Shown here: piece after piece, positions 1 to 8,794 of the stretch
Layout of the letters: the number at the start of each line of letters is the position of its first letter
How positions within the stretch are numbered: the stretch's first letter is position 1
Source of the DNA: Brevibacillus laterosporus
GTDB lineage: Bacteria; Bacillota; Bacilli; Brevibacillales; Brevibacillaceae
Assembly: GCF_030489605.1 (NCBI RefSeq)
Contig: NZ_JAUKFY010000003.1
Location: 1 to 64,000 of the forward strand
Reading direction: 5' to 3'
Length of the DNA stretch: 64,000 nucleotides
Made by a program: the position numbers and the translations under genes
The notes under the pieces: model-generated
Database searches by the model: none
What the model was told of the DNA's origin: nothing
Seen by the model: the letters and a program-made list of their open reading frames with translations, nothing else

Positions 1-26
1 AGATCATATTTTGTCGAACATTTGCT

Positions 27-55
27 AGTATATCATCTCTATCAGAATGAGTCAA
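27..55 (-). promoter_or_regulatory. sigma-A promoter reading out of the left edge
   Basis: On the minus strand there is a -35 TTGACT (50-55), a 17-base spacer and a -10 TATACT (27-32), a near-consensus vegetative promoter. It lies downstream of hisIE and points away from it, so it probably drives a separate minus-strand gene just beyond the left edge. The rest of 1-355 holds no gene I can support. It has one AT-rich 8-base inverted repeat (266-273 with 296-303) but no convincing terminator for the his operon. Confidence 0.7.
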
Positions 56-355
56 GCATTTTTTCGACTTATACCGAAGCCTTTCGACCTCATTTGTTGT
101 TGCCAGTGCAATGTTCCCTGGCGACATGTATTAATCTATCACATTTACATATTTAAAGTCAATAGTTTTTATAAAAAATATCTTTTTTTCTTGAAAAATA
201 TTGTTGAATCTACTATTGCAGACATCTAACTATACATCAAATCTCTTAAAAAACCTAGTAAGAAACATATAATCTAGCGTAATTTTCTTTACTAAATTAT
301 ATGCTTCTCTACCCTTTTATCATATTTTCCGCTTTTTCATTCCAACATAAATTTC

Positions 356-1009
356 TTATCTATTTTTATTTTGTCGATTCTGTAATTCTAATAATACCTG
401 TTCGAGCGGTAGATTTTGCTCACGTAATAACACAAGAAGATGGTAAAGTAGATCGGCCGTTTCATAACGTAATTCATCTTGATTACGATTCTTTGCTGCT
501 AGTAAAACTTCTGCTGCTTCTTCCCCTACTTTTTTCAAAATTTTATCTATTCCGTTTTCAAAAAGATACGTAGTGTAGGCTCCCACAGGCATTTCCTTTT
601 GACGAGTAGCAATTAACGCTTCCAGCTCTTTAAGAATGAAGAAATGGTTATTTTCTCTGCTTCTTTCAGCAATCTCGCCTCCTTCTTCCTCTCGTGAAAA
701 ACAGGAATAGCTCCCGGTATGACAAGCCGGACCAGCAGGTAAAACTTTTAACAACACAGCATCTCCATCACAGTCTGCGGAGATAGAAATAAGCTTCTGA
801 CGATTCCCTGATGTCGCCCCTTTATTCCATAATTCTTGTCTGGAACGACTCCAAAGCCATGTTTCGTTTGTTTCATAGGTCTTTTCCAACGCTTCCCTAT
901 TCATGTATGCCAATGTAAGAACTTCTTTCGTCAAAGCATGCTGAATAACAACTGGCAATAAACCTTGATCATCAAATCTCAGCTGCTCTATGATTCGGTT
1001 CTTCCTCAT
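356..1009 (-). CDS. hisI: HisIE: phosphoribosyl-AMP cyclohydrolase / phosphoribosyl-ATP pyrophosphatase
   Basis: Bifunctional cytoplasmic enzyme of histidine biosynthesis, 217 residues. The C-terminal HisE-like part removes pyrophosphate from PR-ATP, and the N-terminal HisI part then opens the adenine ring of PR-AMP. The HisI domain (about residues 10-110) shows the metal-binding DCDGD and the PACHTG motif. The HisE domain (about 115-217) shows the helical [13 protein letters not shown] and [13 protein letters not shown] motifs. It is the last gene of the his operon. The ATG used here overlaps the end of hisF by 38 bases and has only a weak ribosome binding site, suggesting translational coupling. 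Confidence 0.95.
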   Translation of the reverse strand: MRKNRIIEQLRFDDQGLLPVVIQHALTKEVLTLAYMNREALEKTYETNETWLWSRSRQELWNKGATSGNRQKLISISADCDGDAVLLKVLPAGPACHTGSYSCFSREEEGGEIAERSRENNHFFILKELEALIATRQKEMPVGAYTTYLFENGIDKILKKVGEEAAEVLLAAKNRNQDELRYETADLLYHLLVLLREQNLPLEQVLLELQNRQNKNR

Positions 1010-1763
1010 ATCGTACAGGCACCCCCTTGGTTGTTAAAAAAGACTTCACTGCAGGAATAGATGTTTCATCATAATGAAAGATAGAAGCTGCCAGTGCTGC
1101 ATCTGCCATTCCCACTGTCAGTACATTCCAAAAATGTTCTACACGTCCAGCACCACCAGACGCAATCACCGGAATTCCCACCGAAGTGGAGACTGCACTG
1201 GTTAATTCGAGTCCAAAACCCGACTTCTCACCATCATCGTCCATGGAGGTAAGCAAAAGCTCACCAGCACCTAGCTTCTCCACTTCCCTAGCCCACTCCA
1301 GCACATGTAAACCCGTTGCCTTTCGACCACCGTGTGTAAATACCTCCCACCTGCCAGAATCGGTTTGTTTCGCATCAATCGCAACGACTATACATTGACT
1401 TCCAAAAAAAGAGGCTCCTTCTTGAATTAGCTTGGGGTTTAATACTGCGGCTGTATTAAGCGATATCTTGTCTGCGCCAGCTCGCAAAATTCGTTTCATA
1501 TCTTCAATAGAATGAATACCACCTCCCACTGTAAAAGGAATTGTTATATGCGCGGCAGTCCTTTCTATAACATCTATCATTATTTTTCGTCCTTCATGAG
1601 AGGCTGATATATCCAAAAACACCAGCTCATCAGCACTCTCACGGCAGTATTTTTTGGCGAGTTCAACTGGATCACCTGCATCTCGCAGGCCTACAAACTG
1701 AACCCCTTTCACTACCCGGCCCTCTTTAACATCCAAACAAGGAATAATACGCTTGGTTAACAT
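972..1763 (-). CDS. hisF: HisF: imidazole glycerol phosphate synthase cyclase subunit
   Basis: TIM-barrel cyclase of the HisF/HisH complex. It uses ammonia made by HisH to convert PRFAR into imidazole glycerol phosphate and AICAR. The start [20 protein letters not shown] is the canonical HisF N terminus, with the catalytic Asp of PCLD. The second phosphate site and catalytic Asp lie around [15 protein letters not shown], and [13 protein letters not shown] is the other phosphate-binding loop. At 263 residues it is about ten longer than usual: the chain continues after the normal GVPVR end with a short tail, because the frame runs into hisIE. The gene overlaps hisA by 7 bases. Confidence 0.97.
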   Translation of the reverse strand: MLTKRIIPCLDVKEGRVVKGVQFVGLRDAGDPVELAKKYCRESADELVFLDISASHEGRKIMIDVIERTAAHITIPFTVGGGIHSIEDMKRILRAGADKISLNTAAVLNPKLIQEGASFFGSQCIVVAIDAKQTDSGRWEVFTHGGRKATGLHVLEWAREVEKLGAGELLLTSMDDDGEKSGFGLELTSAVSTSVGIPVIASGGAGRVEHFWNVLTVGMADAALAASIFHYDETSIPAVKSFLTTKGVPVRYEEEPNHRAAEI

Positions 1764-2503
1764 AATCGTGTGGCCTCCCTTACTTTATCTAAGGCTTCGG
1801 AAAGGGAAATAGCTTTCGTGTAAAGTGCCTTGCCAACAATAGCACCCGCTACGCCACACTCTATTTGATTGGCTAAAGAAAGCAAGTCATTTATATGACC
1901 AACTCCTCCTGAAGCAATGACTTTTTTGCCAGTAGTCCTTCCTATGTGAACAATCTCTTTTATATTGGGTCCTGTAAGCGTTCCATCCCTCCCGATATCT
2001 GTATAAATAAACAATTCGGCTCCAAGCTCTACCAAATGTTTAGCTATTTCTGTTGCCTGCACTTGGGTTGTGGATAGCCATCCTCTGGTCGCTACGTATC
2101 CATTTCGGCAGTCCAAGCCAATAGCGATACAAGGACCGTAGCGACGTAATGCCTCTTTTGCAAAGCTACGATCCTCTAAAGCCGCTGTCCCTAGGATAAT
2201 TCTTGCGATCCCACACTCCATATATGCTTCAATATCGTGTAAAGTCCGAATTCCACCTCCGACTTGAATAGGGACAGATATCGATTTAGCCATTTCACCA
2301 ATCAGCTCAAAATGTACAGGGGCTCCTTCTTTTGCTCCATCCAAATCCACCACATGCACCCAAGCTGCTCCCGATTCTGACCACATTTGTGCTACATCAT
2401 AAGGTGACTCCCCATATACTGTTTCTTGATTGAAATCCCCTTGAAATAAGCGGACGCACTTCCCTCCACGTATATCAATAGCAGGATAGATAGTGAATGT
2501 CAT
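1757..2503 (-). CDS. hisA: HisA: ProFAR isomerase
   Basis: Phosphoribosylformimino-5-aminoimidazole carboxamide ribotide isomerase, a (beta/alpha)8 barrel of 248 residues that opens one ribose ring by an Amadori rearrangement. The N terminus [19 protein letters not shown] carries the catalytic Asp of PAID. The second catalytic region is [14 protein letters not shown], and [12 protein letters not shown] is the phosphate-binding loop. I chose the ATG at 2503, which overlaps the hisH stop as ATGA and follows a GGAGGGG ribosome binding site. An in-frame start 18 bases upstream would place extra residues inside hisH and is unlikely. Confidence 0.96.
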   Translation of the reverse strand: MTFTIYPAIDIRGGKCVRLFQGDFNQETVYGESPYDVAQMWSESGAAWVHVVDLDGAKEGAPVHFELIGEMAKSISVPIQVGGGIRTLHDIEAYMECGIARIILGTAALEDRSFAKEALRRYGPCIAIGLDCRNGYVATRGWLSTTQVQATEIAKHLVELGAELFIYTDIGRDGTLTGPNIKEIVHIGRTTGKKVIASGGVGHINDLLSLANQIECGVAGAIVGKALYTKAISLSEALDKVREATRLC

Positions 2504-3120
2504 GCCAGCCCCTCCTTGCATTGCTGTACAAAATTAGCTAATAAGGTCATGCCCGTTGACCCGCTTTTCTCTGGATGAAACTGCATGCCGGTAACTTTTC
2601 CAGACGAGACGATCGCCGCTACATCTTGATCGTAATCCGTGGTGGCAAGCAAATGAGCCGAGTTTTGCACCTGTACATAATAAGAATGCACAAAGTACAC
2701 ATACTCTCCATCTACGATTCCCTTTACTAAAGGATGCTCGCGATTTCCCAGCGTAAGTTCATTCCAGCCCATATGAGGAATTTTAAAATCTCCCTGAAAG
2801 CGCACAGCTCTCCCCGGGAGCAAATCCAACCCCTTATGCATCCCATGCTCTTCACTTTCGCTAAACAAAAGCTGCATCCCTAAGCATATCCCCAACAGCG
2901 GACGATCTGTCTGCACATATTCCCGGATCGCTTGATCTAAGCCGATTGCTCGGATATATCTCATGGCGTCACCAAAAGCACCCACACCCGGCAGCAATAA
3001 ACCGCTATAGCTATCTAACTGCTCTGGTTGACTGACAATCTCATGTTCCGTCCCTAAACGTTCCAATGCTTTGCGTAAACTAAACAAATTTCCCATCCCA
3101 TAGTCGATAATTCCAATCAT
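2500..3120 (-). CDS. hisH: HisH: imidazole glycerol phosphate synthase glutaminase subunit
   Basis: Class I glutamine amidotransferase that releases ammonia for HisF, 206 residues. The N terminus MIGIIDYGMGNLFSLRKALE is typical. The catalytic triad is visible as the nucleophile Cys in LLGICLGMQLL and the His and Glu of GMQFHPEKSG near the C terminus. It lies four bases after hisB and overlaps hisA by four bases, in line with one transcript and balanced synthesis of the HisH/HisF pair. Confidence 0.97.
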   Translation of the reverse strand: MIGIIDYGMGNLFSLRKALERLGTEHEIVSQPEQLDSYSGLLLPGVGAFGDAMRYIRAIGLDQAIREYVQTDRPLLGICLGMQLLFSESEEHGMHKGLDLLPGRAVRFQGDFKIPHMGWNELTLGNREHPLVKGIVDGEYVYFVHSYYVQVQNSAHLLATTDYDQDVAAIVSSGKVTGMQFHPEKSGSTGMTLLANFVQQCKEGLA

Positions 3121-3124
3121 ATTT

Positions 3125-3724
3125 CTACAGCATTCCTTTCGTAGAAGGGACTCCTTTTACTCGCGGATCGAGTTGGGTAGCTTCATCAAGCGCACGTCCT
3201 AATGCTTTAAATATTCCTTCAATCATGTGATGGGTATTTTGACCATAATGCAAAATGACATGAACGTTCATACGTGATTCTAAAGCAAATTTCCATAAAA
3301 ATTCATGCACCAGCTCAGTAGGAAATTGTCCAACCTGACATGAAGGGAAAGCAGCTCGATATTCCAAATGAGGCCGATTACTTATATCAACCACCACCTG
3401 AGCCAAGGCATCATCCATAGGGACAAATGCATTCCCATAGCGTTTAATCCCTGTTTTACCACCTAATGCCTCATGTACGGCCTGGCCTAAACAAATCCCG
3501 ATATCCTCAACCGTATGATGATAGTCAATCTCGATGTCCCCTTCTGCTTCCACTTGCAATTGAAAATGGCCATGACGTGTAAATAAATCAAGCATATGCG
3601 ACAAAAAAGGGACACCTGTATTCAGCTTGCTCTCTCCATTTCCGTCCACTGTAAACTGCAAAGCCACGTTTGTCTCGTTGGTCTTACGCTTTATAGTCGC
3701 TGTTCTACTCATAGCCTGTTCCAT
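3125..3724 (-). CDS. hisB: HisB: imidazoleglycerol-phosphate dehydratase
   Basis: Monofunctional dehydratase (199 residues) that converts imidazole glycerol phosphate to imidazole acetol phosphate with manganese. The family motifs are clear: FLSHMLDLFTRHG, the metal-binding DYHHTVEDIGICLG, and the second HHMIEGIFKALGRAL. There is no fused histidinol-phosphatase domain, as is normal in Firmicutes. The start at 3724 is preceded by an AAAGGA site about nine bases upstream. Histidinol-phosphate phosphatase and the aminotransferase HisC are not in this window and must be encoded elsewhere. Confidence 0.96.
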   Translation of the reverse strand: MEQAMSRTATIKRKTNETNVALQFTVDGNGESKLNTGVPFLSHMLDLFTRHGHFQLQVEAEGDIEIDYHHTVEDIGICLGQAVHEALGGKTGIKRYGNAFVPMDDALAQVVVDISNRPHLEYRAAFPSCQVGQFPTELVHEFLWKFALESRMNVHVILHYGQNTHHMIEGIFKALGRALDEATQLDPRVKGVPSTKGML

Positions 3725-3785
3725 CGCTTTCTTCCTTTCAGCTGGTTTGACAGCAGTCTGTCATCCTATTTATCAGGATTTATCG

Positions 3786-5057
3786 CTAACACTCTTCTAA
3801 TCTGACTTGAATGGCTTTGGCATGAGCCGTTAGCCCTTCTGTCTCCGCCAATCTCATAATTTTTTCTCCATGCTCAACAAGATCGGTCTTACTATATGAA
3901 ATAACACTCATTTTTTTAATAAAATCATCAACCGATAAAGGAGACGAAAAACGTGCTGTTCCGTTTGTCGGTAAAACATGATTCGGTCCGGCAAAATAAT
4001 CGCCTACAGTCTCAGAGCTGTAAGGGCCTAAAAACACAGCTCCAGCATTTTTGATTTTTCCTATATGACTGTGTGCATCTTCTACAAGCAGCTCTAGATG
4101 CTCAGGGGCTAAACGATTAACCACTGCAAAGCCTTCTTCTAAATCAGCCACAACACAGATAGCTCCATGAGAGCGCAGAGAAGCTTCCGCAATCTTTTTT
4201 CTTGGCAGGTTTATTATTTGCCGCTCTATTTCTAAAGCTACTTCCTCAGCTACTTTTGGTGAGGTCGTAATCAAGATAGCTGACGCCAGCGGGTCATGTT
4301 CCGCTTGAGATAGGAGGTCGGCAGCAATGTAGCGGGGCGAGGCTGTTTCATCCGCTAACACTACGATTTCACTAGGACCTGCTATCATATCAATGCTGAC
4401 CGCTCCAAACACCTCACGTTTGGCTAGGGCTACATAGATATTACCCGGCCCAACAATCTTGTCTACAGCAGGAATCGTTTGCGTTCCATACGTAAGTGCA
4501 CCAATTGCTTGTGCTCCACCAACCTTATAAATCTCGGTCACACCAGCGATTTCAGCAGCAACTGTAACAGCTGGAGCAATCTTCCCTTTTCGATCTGGCG
4601 GGGTGACCATCACAATTTTCTCCACCCCTGCGACTTGTGCCGGAATGGCATTCATGAGAACAGAGGAGGGATAAGAAGCGGAACCGCCCGGAACATAAAG
4701 CCCCACTCTTTGCAGGGGCCGAATCATTTGTCCCAGCATAGTTCCAGACTCTCTTGTCATAAACCAAGAGGTACGCGCCTGATGCTGATGGTATGCACGA
4801 ATATTGTCAGCCGCTTCTTGCAAAGCGCTCTGTACCTCAATGGGAACGTGTGCCTTGGCAGCCAGAAATTCTTCTTCTGTTACGCGAAGCTTTTCGATGG
4901 TTACTCCATCATATTTTTGGGTAAAGGCACGAACTGCTTTATCCCCACTCTCTTTTACCGCTGCTAAAATCTCTCTGACAACACATTGCTGTTCTTTGGT
5001 TCCGCGGTCAATACTTCGTGAAATAGTAAGCTTGTGCGCATTTGTAATCCTTAGCAT
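3786..5057 (-). CDS. hisD: HisD: histidinol dehydrogenase
   Basis: NAD-dependent, zinc-containing enzyme (423 residues) that oxidises histidinol twice to give histidine. Signatures seen are VPGGSASYPSSVLMNAIPA, the cofactor and substrate regions around KVGGAQAIGALTYGT and DMIAGPSEIVVLAD, the zinc-ligand region LLSQAEHDPLASAILIT, and the APEHLELL and NHVLPT motifs near the C terminus. Length and motifs fit a complete active enzyme. It lies between hisG and hisB; the 61-base gap before hisB shows no terminator. Confidence 0.97.
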   Translation of the reverse strand: MLRITNAHKLTISRSIDRGTKEQQCVVREILAAVKESGDKAVRAFTQKYDGVTIEKLRVTEEEFLAAKAHVPIEVQSALQEAADNIRAYHQHQARTSWFMTRESGTMLGQMIRPLQRVGLYVPGGSASYPSSVLMNAIPAQVAGVEKIVMVTPPDRKGKIAPAVTVAAEIAGVTEIYKVGGAQAIGALTYGTQTIPAVDKIVGPGNIYVALAKREVFGAVSIDMIAGPSEIVVLADETASPRYIAADLLSQAEHDPLASAILITTSPKVAEEVALEIERQIINLPRKKIAEASLRSHGAICVVADLEEGFAVVNRLAPEHLELLVEDAHSHIGKIKNAGAVFLGPYSSETVGDYFAGPNHVLPTNGTARFSSPLSVDDFIKKMSVISYSKTDLVEHGEKIMRLAETEGLTAHAKAIQVRLEEC

Positions 5058-5079
5058 GCTGTCTAGTACCTCCTATTCT

Positions 5080-5736
5080 TCATCTGATTGCCCCTGCTTT
5101 TGGAATGACCTGCATAAATTTTTGGGCAATGCTTTCTACAGCCTTACTTTTCATTCGATAACTGGAGCGATTGGCAATTAACCTTGTAGTAATATCGCAA
5201 ATATGTTCAATCTCTATCAGACCATTCTCCCGTAACGTCTGCCCTGTGGAGACAATATCAACAATCCGTTCTGCCAGTCCGATTAAAGGAGCTAATTCGA
5301 CAGAACCATTTAGCTTAATGACCTCGACCTGCTGGCCTTGTTCTCGAAAATAACGCGATGCAATCGCAGGATATTTGGTCGCTACTCTAGGCTGAACCAT
5401 TGACTGATACTCAGCTAAACCGGCAACCACCATGCGGCATCTGCCAATTTCAAGATCAAGCAATTCGTAGACATCCCTGTTTTCTTCCAATAAAACATCT
5501 TTGCCTACCACACCAACATCTGCTACGCCATACTCCACATAAGTCGGTACGTCAGTTGGCTTTGCCAAAATAAATTCCATCTGAAAATGAGGAACAGGAA
5601 TAATCAATCTGCGGGAATCTTTCAAATTTTCACTAACCACGATGCCTGATTCCTGTAAAAAGACTAGTGACTCTTCAAATATACGCCCCTTTGGCATCGC
5701 TATCGTCAGCTTTTGCAACGATTCCGTTTCCTTCAC
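5080..5736 (-). CDS. hisG: HisG: ATP phosphoribosyltransferase, short form
   Basis: Catalytic subunit that joins PRPP and ATP in the first step of histidine synthesis. It is the short form (about 218 residues) without the C-terminal regulatory domain, so it needs HisZ, which is encoded just upstream. [14 protein letters not shown] is the typical N terminus and [14 protein letters not shown] is the PRPP-binding loop. The likely start is a GTG at 5736 that overlaps the hisZ stop as GTGA, with a GGGGAGG-type site inside the hisZ end. Longer in-frame starts would lie well inside hisZ. Confidence 0.93.
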   Translation of the reverse strand: MKETESLQKLTIAMPKGRIFEESLVFLQESGIVVSENLKDSRRLIIPVPHFQMEFILAKPTDVPTYVEYGVADVGVVGKDVLLEENRDVYELLDLEIGRCRMVVAGLAEYQSMVQPRVATKYPAIASRYFREQGQQVEVIKLNGSVELAPLIGLAERIVDIVSTGQTLRENGLIEIEHICDITTRLIANRSSYRMKSKAVESIAQKFMQVIPKAGAIR

Positions 5737-6908
5737 GGTCCCTCGCCTCCCCAGATAACAACATGATTGTGTTTGCAATTTCCAAAAGCATGCTCTGCCT
5801 CTGCTGACCATCTTGCTGTAATAACGACATTTTGTTCATCACGTTTTTTCTGTGCATAGCAAAGTGCTTCTGCTCGTTGATGCTGCTTATATAAAATGAC
5901 ATATCGTTTTTTAGAAAATGAGGCTTCTATCTTTGCTACCTGTAATAAACAGTCAATTTCAAGCGCAAAACCTGTAGCCGCTGCTGGACGACCAAATTGC
6001 TCTAACAACCGATCATATCGTCCGCCGCTTAATAAAGACGAACCCAGTTCTGCTGCATATCCTTCAAAAACGATGCCTGTATAATAATCAAAACGGCCAA
6101 TGAGCGTTAAGTCTAATAGGATATGCTCCTCTACCCCATAAGCCTCCAACGCATCCCACAATGTTGAGACGGTTTGCATAGCTTCCACCGATTTTGAATT
6201 TCGCAAGAGCTGCATGCCTTCCCCAACGATCTCTCTACCGCCGCGCAATTGAAGCAAGGAAAGCAGCTTCTCTTTTTCTCTCTCTGTGACAGATAGTCTG
6301 CCCACAACTTGGCGATATCCTACATAATCTCTGTGCTGGAGGCATTTCTCCAGGCTTTGTCTCTCCTGCTGATCACCTATGATTTCTTCTAACAGACCTG
6401 TTGCCGCATCTACATGACCAATTGTTAGTTTAAAGGCAGATACTCCAGCCTCCTGCAAGCATGAAATCGCTAAAGCAATTACCTCAGCATCCGCATCTAC
6501 ACTAGCATCCCCGATCAGCTCTACTCCTGTCTGATAAAATTCAGCAGGACGACCAGCTTCTTTCTCTTGCGCTCGAAATACATTCGCTTGATAAAATAAC
6601 CGGATAGGACAAGGTACGTGCTTATACAAGGAGGAGACAACACGGGCTATGGGCGCCGTTACCTCAGGACGTAAAATGACAGTATGCCCCTGTTTATCTA
6701 ACAGCTTGAACATACGGTCGGTCAGAGTCGCACTTGCTACCCCCACCGTTTCAAAGTACTCCAGTGCAGGTGTGGCAATTTCGTCATATCCCCACCTTGA
6801 AATGCATTGACGCAACATTCGTTCAATTACACGTTGCTTTTGTAATACCTCAGGCAAAATATCTCGCATGCCTAAAGGCTTTTCAAAAACCAAGGGTGTA
6901 GCCATCAT
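5733..6908 (-). CDS. hisZ: HisZ: ATP phosphoribosyltransferase regulatory subunit
   Basis: HisS-like paralogue (391 residues) that forms a hetero-octamer with short HisG and gives it activity and feedback control by histidine. It resembles the catalytic core of histidyl-tRNA synthetase: class II motif 1 lies around [14 protein letters not shown], the motif 2-like region is [15 protein letters not shown]...[10 protein letters not shown], and [12 protein letters not shown] lies near the end. It lacks the synthetase anticodon-binding domain. It is the first gene of the operon, with an AGGAGGG site just before the ATG pair. Confidence 0.95.
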   Translation of the reverse strand: MMATPLVFEKPLGMRDILPEVLQKQRVIERMLRQCISRWGYDEIATPALEYFETVGVASATLTDRMFKLLDKQGHTVILRPEVTAPIARVVSSLYKHVPCPIRLFYQANVFRAQEKEAGRPAEFYQTGVELIGDASVDADAEVIALAISCLQEAGVSAFKLTIGHVDAATGLLEEIIGDQQERQSLEKCLQHRDYVGYRQVVGRLSVTEREKEKLLSLLQLRGGREIVGEGMQLLRNSKSVEAMQTVSTLWDALEAYGVEEHILLDLTLIGRFDYYTGIVFEGYAAELGSSLLSGGRYDRLLEQFGRPAAATGFALEIDCLLQVAKIEASFSKKRYVILYKQHQRAEALCYAQKKRDEQNVVITARWSAEAEHAFGNCKHNHVVIWGGEGP

Positions 6909-6973
6909 CGTTCCCTCCTACTCCGCTGAACACTTTACTCTGCTAATAAACTAAAGCGCATGAATTAGTAGAA

Positions 6974-7002
6974 AATATACTACTAAATATCAAAGAGGTC
7001 AA
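6974..7002 (-). promoter_or_regulatory. his operon promoter
   Basis: Minus-strand -35 TTGACC (6997-7002), 17-base spacer and -10 TATATT (6974-6979), about 65 bases before hisZ. A perfect 7-base inverted repeat TTAGTAG/CTACTAA (6965-6971 with 6980-6986) brackets the -10 element and could be a repressor site. No T-box or leader peptide is apparent in the short leader. Confidence 0.75.
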
Positions 7003-7102
7003 CACCTTTTTATGTCAGCATGTCCGCGTATCATGTCTTTACCTGCTTAACCTAGCAGCAAAAATTTTTTGGCACTTTCACCATCAGAGCTTTATTTTCC
7101 CG

Positions 7103-7135
7103 CAAAAAAACCTTTGTCTCCTGACGAGACAAAGG
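7103..7135 (-). terminator. Rho-independent terminator after yvoF
   Basis: Perfect 10-base stem (7111-7120 with 7126-7135), five-base loop, followed on the minus strand by a run of seven T. It ends the hprK-yvoF transcript before the his promoter. Confidence 0.9.
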
Positions 7136-7149
7136 TCCTCTGCCTTTCT

Positions 7150-7632
7150 TTACTGTCGAATGGTTTGTAACGGATTTCCACCCACAAATGCTCCTGCTGG
7201 TACATCGCGGTGAACAACACTTCCTGCTGCAACCACGGCATTATCACCAATGACTACTCCTGGCAAAATCGTGGTATTGGCCCCAATTAAAACACGATCG
7301 CCAATAATAACTTCCCCAAGGCGATACTCGTCCACTAAATATTCATGGGCTAAAATAGTAGTATTATAGCCAATTACGCAATTTCGTCCAATCGTAATGA
7401 GTTCAGGATACATAATATCCATCATGACCATCAATGCTACAGCAGATTGATCGCCTACCTTGATTCCCAGAAAGGTACGATACATCCAATTCTTCATAAA
7501 CACAAACGGACAATAACGCGCCAGTTGAATAACAACAAAGTTTCTGCAAACCTTCCCAAAACTCACGGTTTTATACATATGCCAAAGCGGGTTGACTCCT
7601 CCCGCTACGGGATATCGTCTGGTGTTACGCAT
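7150..7632 (-). CDS. yvoF: YvoF-type hexapeptide-repeat acyltransferase
   Basis: Left-handed beta-helix O-acetyltransferase-like protein of 160 residues. After an N-terminal helical part (about 1-60) it has hexapeptide repeats such as [32 protein letters not shown] and [17 protein letters not shown], ending with the usual [15 protein letters not shown]. It closely resembles YvoF, which sits between hprK/ppaX and hisZ in B. subtilis, and the position is the same here. The acceptor is unknown; a cell-wall or carbohydrate acetylation role is inference. It follows hprK by 47 bases and is probably cotranscribed with it. Confidence 0.85.
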   Translation of the reverse strand: MRNTRRYPVAGGVNPLWHMYKTVSFGKVCRNFVVIQLARYCPFVFMKNWMYRTFLGIKVGDQSAVALMVMMDIMYPELITIGRNCVIGYNTTILAHEYLVDEYRLGEVIIGDRVLIGANTTILPGVVIGDNAVVAAGSVVHRDVPAGAFVGGNPLQTIRQ

Positions 7633-7679
7633 AAGCGTCAGATTGCTCCTTTATCTCTCCCCATAGGGATCGCATCATC

Positions 7680-8606
7680 TTAGATAAATGAATCATGATC
7701 TTCAATTGTATCTGTCAAACGCTTGGAGAAATGTACAGCAGCATTGTAGCCCATGCGTTTTAGGCGATAGTTCATAGCTGCTACCTCGATAATTACAGCT
7801 AAATTTCGACCCGGACGAACAGGGACAGTAATGACTGGCACATCAGTATCCATTACTTTCATTTTTTCTTCATCTAGTCCCAAACGCTCGTAGTGCTTAT
7901 GCTGATCCCACAGCTCCAGCTTCACGACCATATCAATGTTTTTCGTATTGCGCACAGCTCCTGCGCCAAACATCGTCATGACATTGATAATACCTACTCC
8001 GCGGATTTCTAATAAATGCTGGATTAAATCAGGCGCCATCCCTGTCAAGTGACCTTCTTGGGTTTGACGAATCTCTACAGCGTCATCGGCTACAAGACGA
8101 TGACCACGCTTCACCAGTTCCAGAGCTGTCTCACTTTTCCCGATACCGCTAGCACCAAGAATAAAGACACCAACCCCGTATACATCCGTAAGAACCCCAT
8201 GAATCGTAGCTGTTGGAGCGAGACGATCCTCCAGATAATTTGTCAGCTTGCTCACCAAGCTGGTCGTTGGTAAAGGAGATTGAATGACCGGTACCCCTCT
8301 GCTGTTAGATATGTCCAGCACTTCTTGCGGCAATTCCAAATTACGCGCTACACATAAGCAAGGTGTCTCCTCACTCATTAAGAAGCTGAGTCTATCAACT
8401 ATGGTTTCATTAGGCAATGTATGTAAAAATTCCATTTCAGTCATGCCGAGAATTTGAATGCGTTCTCCAGGATAATGGGATTTATATCCCGCTAGCTGTA
8501 ATCCAGGTCGACTTAAATCTGTAACGCTGATCGGGCGACTTAATCCCTTTTCGCCACTTACTATTTTCAGTTGAAAATGTTCGACAAGATGACTGACATT
8601 TACCAT
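7680..8606 (-). CDS. hprK: HPr kinase/phosphorylase
   Basis: Bifunctional sensor enzyme of carbon catabolite repression that phosphorylates HPr on Ser46 and also reverses this, depending on fructose-1,6-bisphosphate and phosphate. The Walker A motif GASGIGKS is at about residues 151-158, and the signature [20 protein letters not shown] follows at about 200-220. The C terminus has the conserved [20 protein letters not shown] chose the ATG at 8606 (308 residues, [11 protein letters not shown]), which matches the family N terminus; an upstream in-frame extension of 29 residues has no family likeness. Confidence 0.95.
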   Translation of the reverse strand: MVNVSHLVEHFQLKIVSGEKGLSRPISVTDLSRPGLQLAGYKSHYPGERIQILGMTEMEFLHTLPNETIVDRLSFLMSEETPCLCVARNLELPQEVLDISNSRGVPVIQSPLPTTSLVSKLTNYLEDRLAPTATIHGVLTDVYGVGVFILGASGIGKSETALELVKRGHRLVADDAVEIRQTQEGHLTGMAPDLIQHLLEIRGVGIINVMTMFGAGAVRNTKNIDMVVKLELWDQHKHYERLGLDEEKMKVMDTDVPVITVPVRPGRNLAVIIEVAAMNYRLKRMGYNAAVHFSKRLTDTIEDHDSFI

Positions 8607-8735
8607 TTGTATCAAACACCACTTTCCCAGCAGAGATCGCTGTTTTCCGTTATTTCTTACCCCTATTGTAACGAACCCACCTTGCGCAAACAACTCTCTT
8701 CATGAATTGGCTTGTAACAATCATACTTAAGTAAA

Positions 8736-8770
8736 TGAAAAGGCATCCCGAAAATTAGGATGCCTTTTCA
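8736..8770 (-). terminator. Terminator after uvrA
   Basis: Perfect 13-base stem (8736-8748 with 8758-8770), nine-base loop, with A/T runs on both sides. It ends uvrBA and separates it from hprK. Confidence 0.85.
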
Positions 8771-8794
8771 TTGTTGTACAGTAAAGCTTTTACA

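Noticed and set aside
4479-4967. Long plus-strand frames opposite hisD
   Set aside because: They are shadows of a strongly conserved gene on the other strand.
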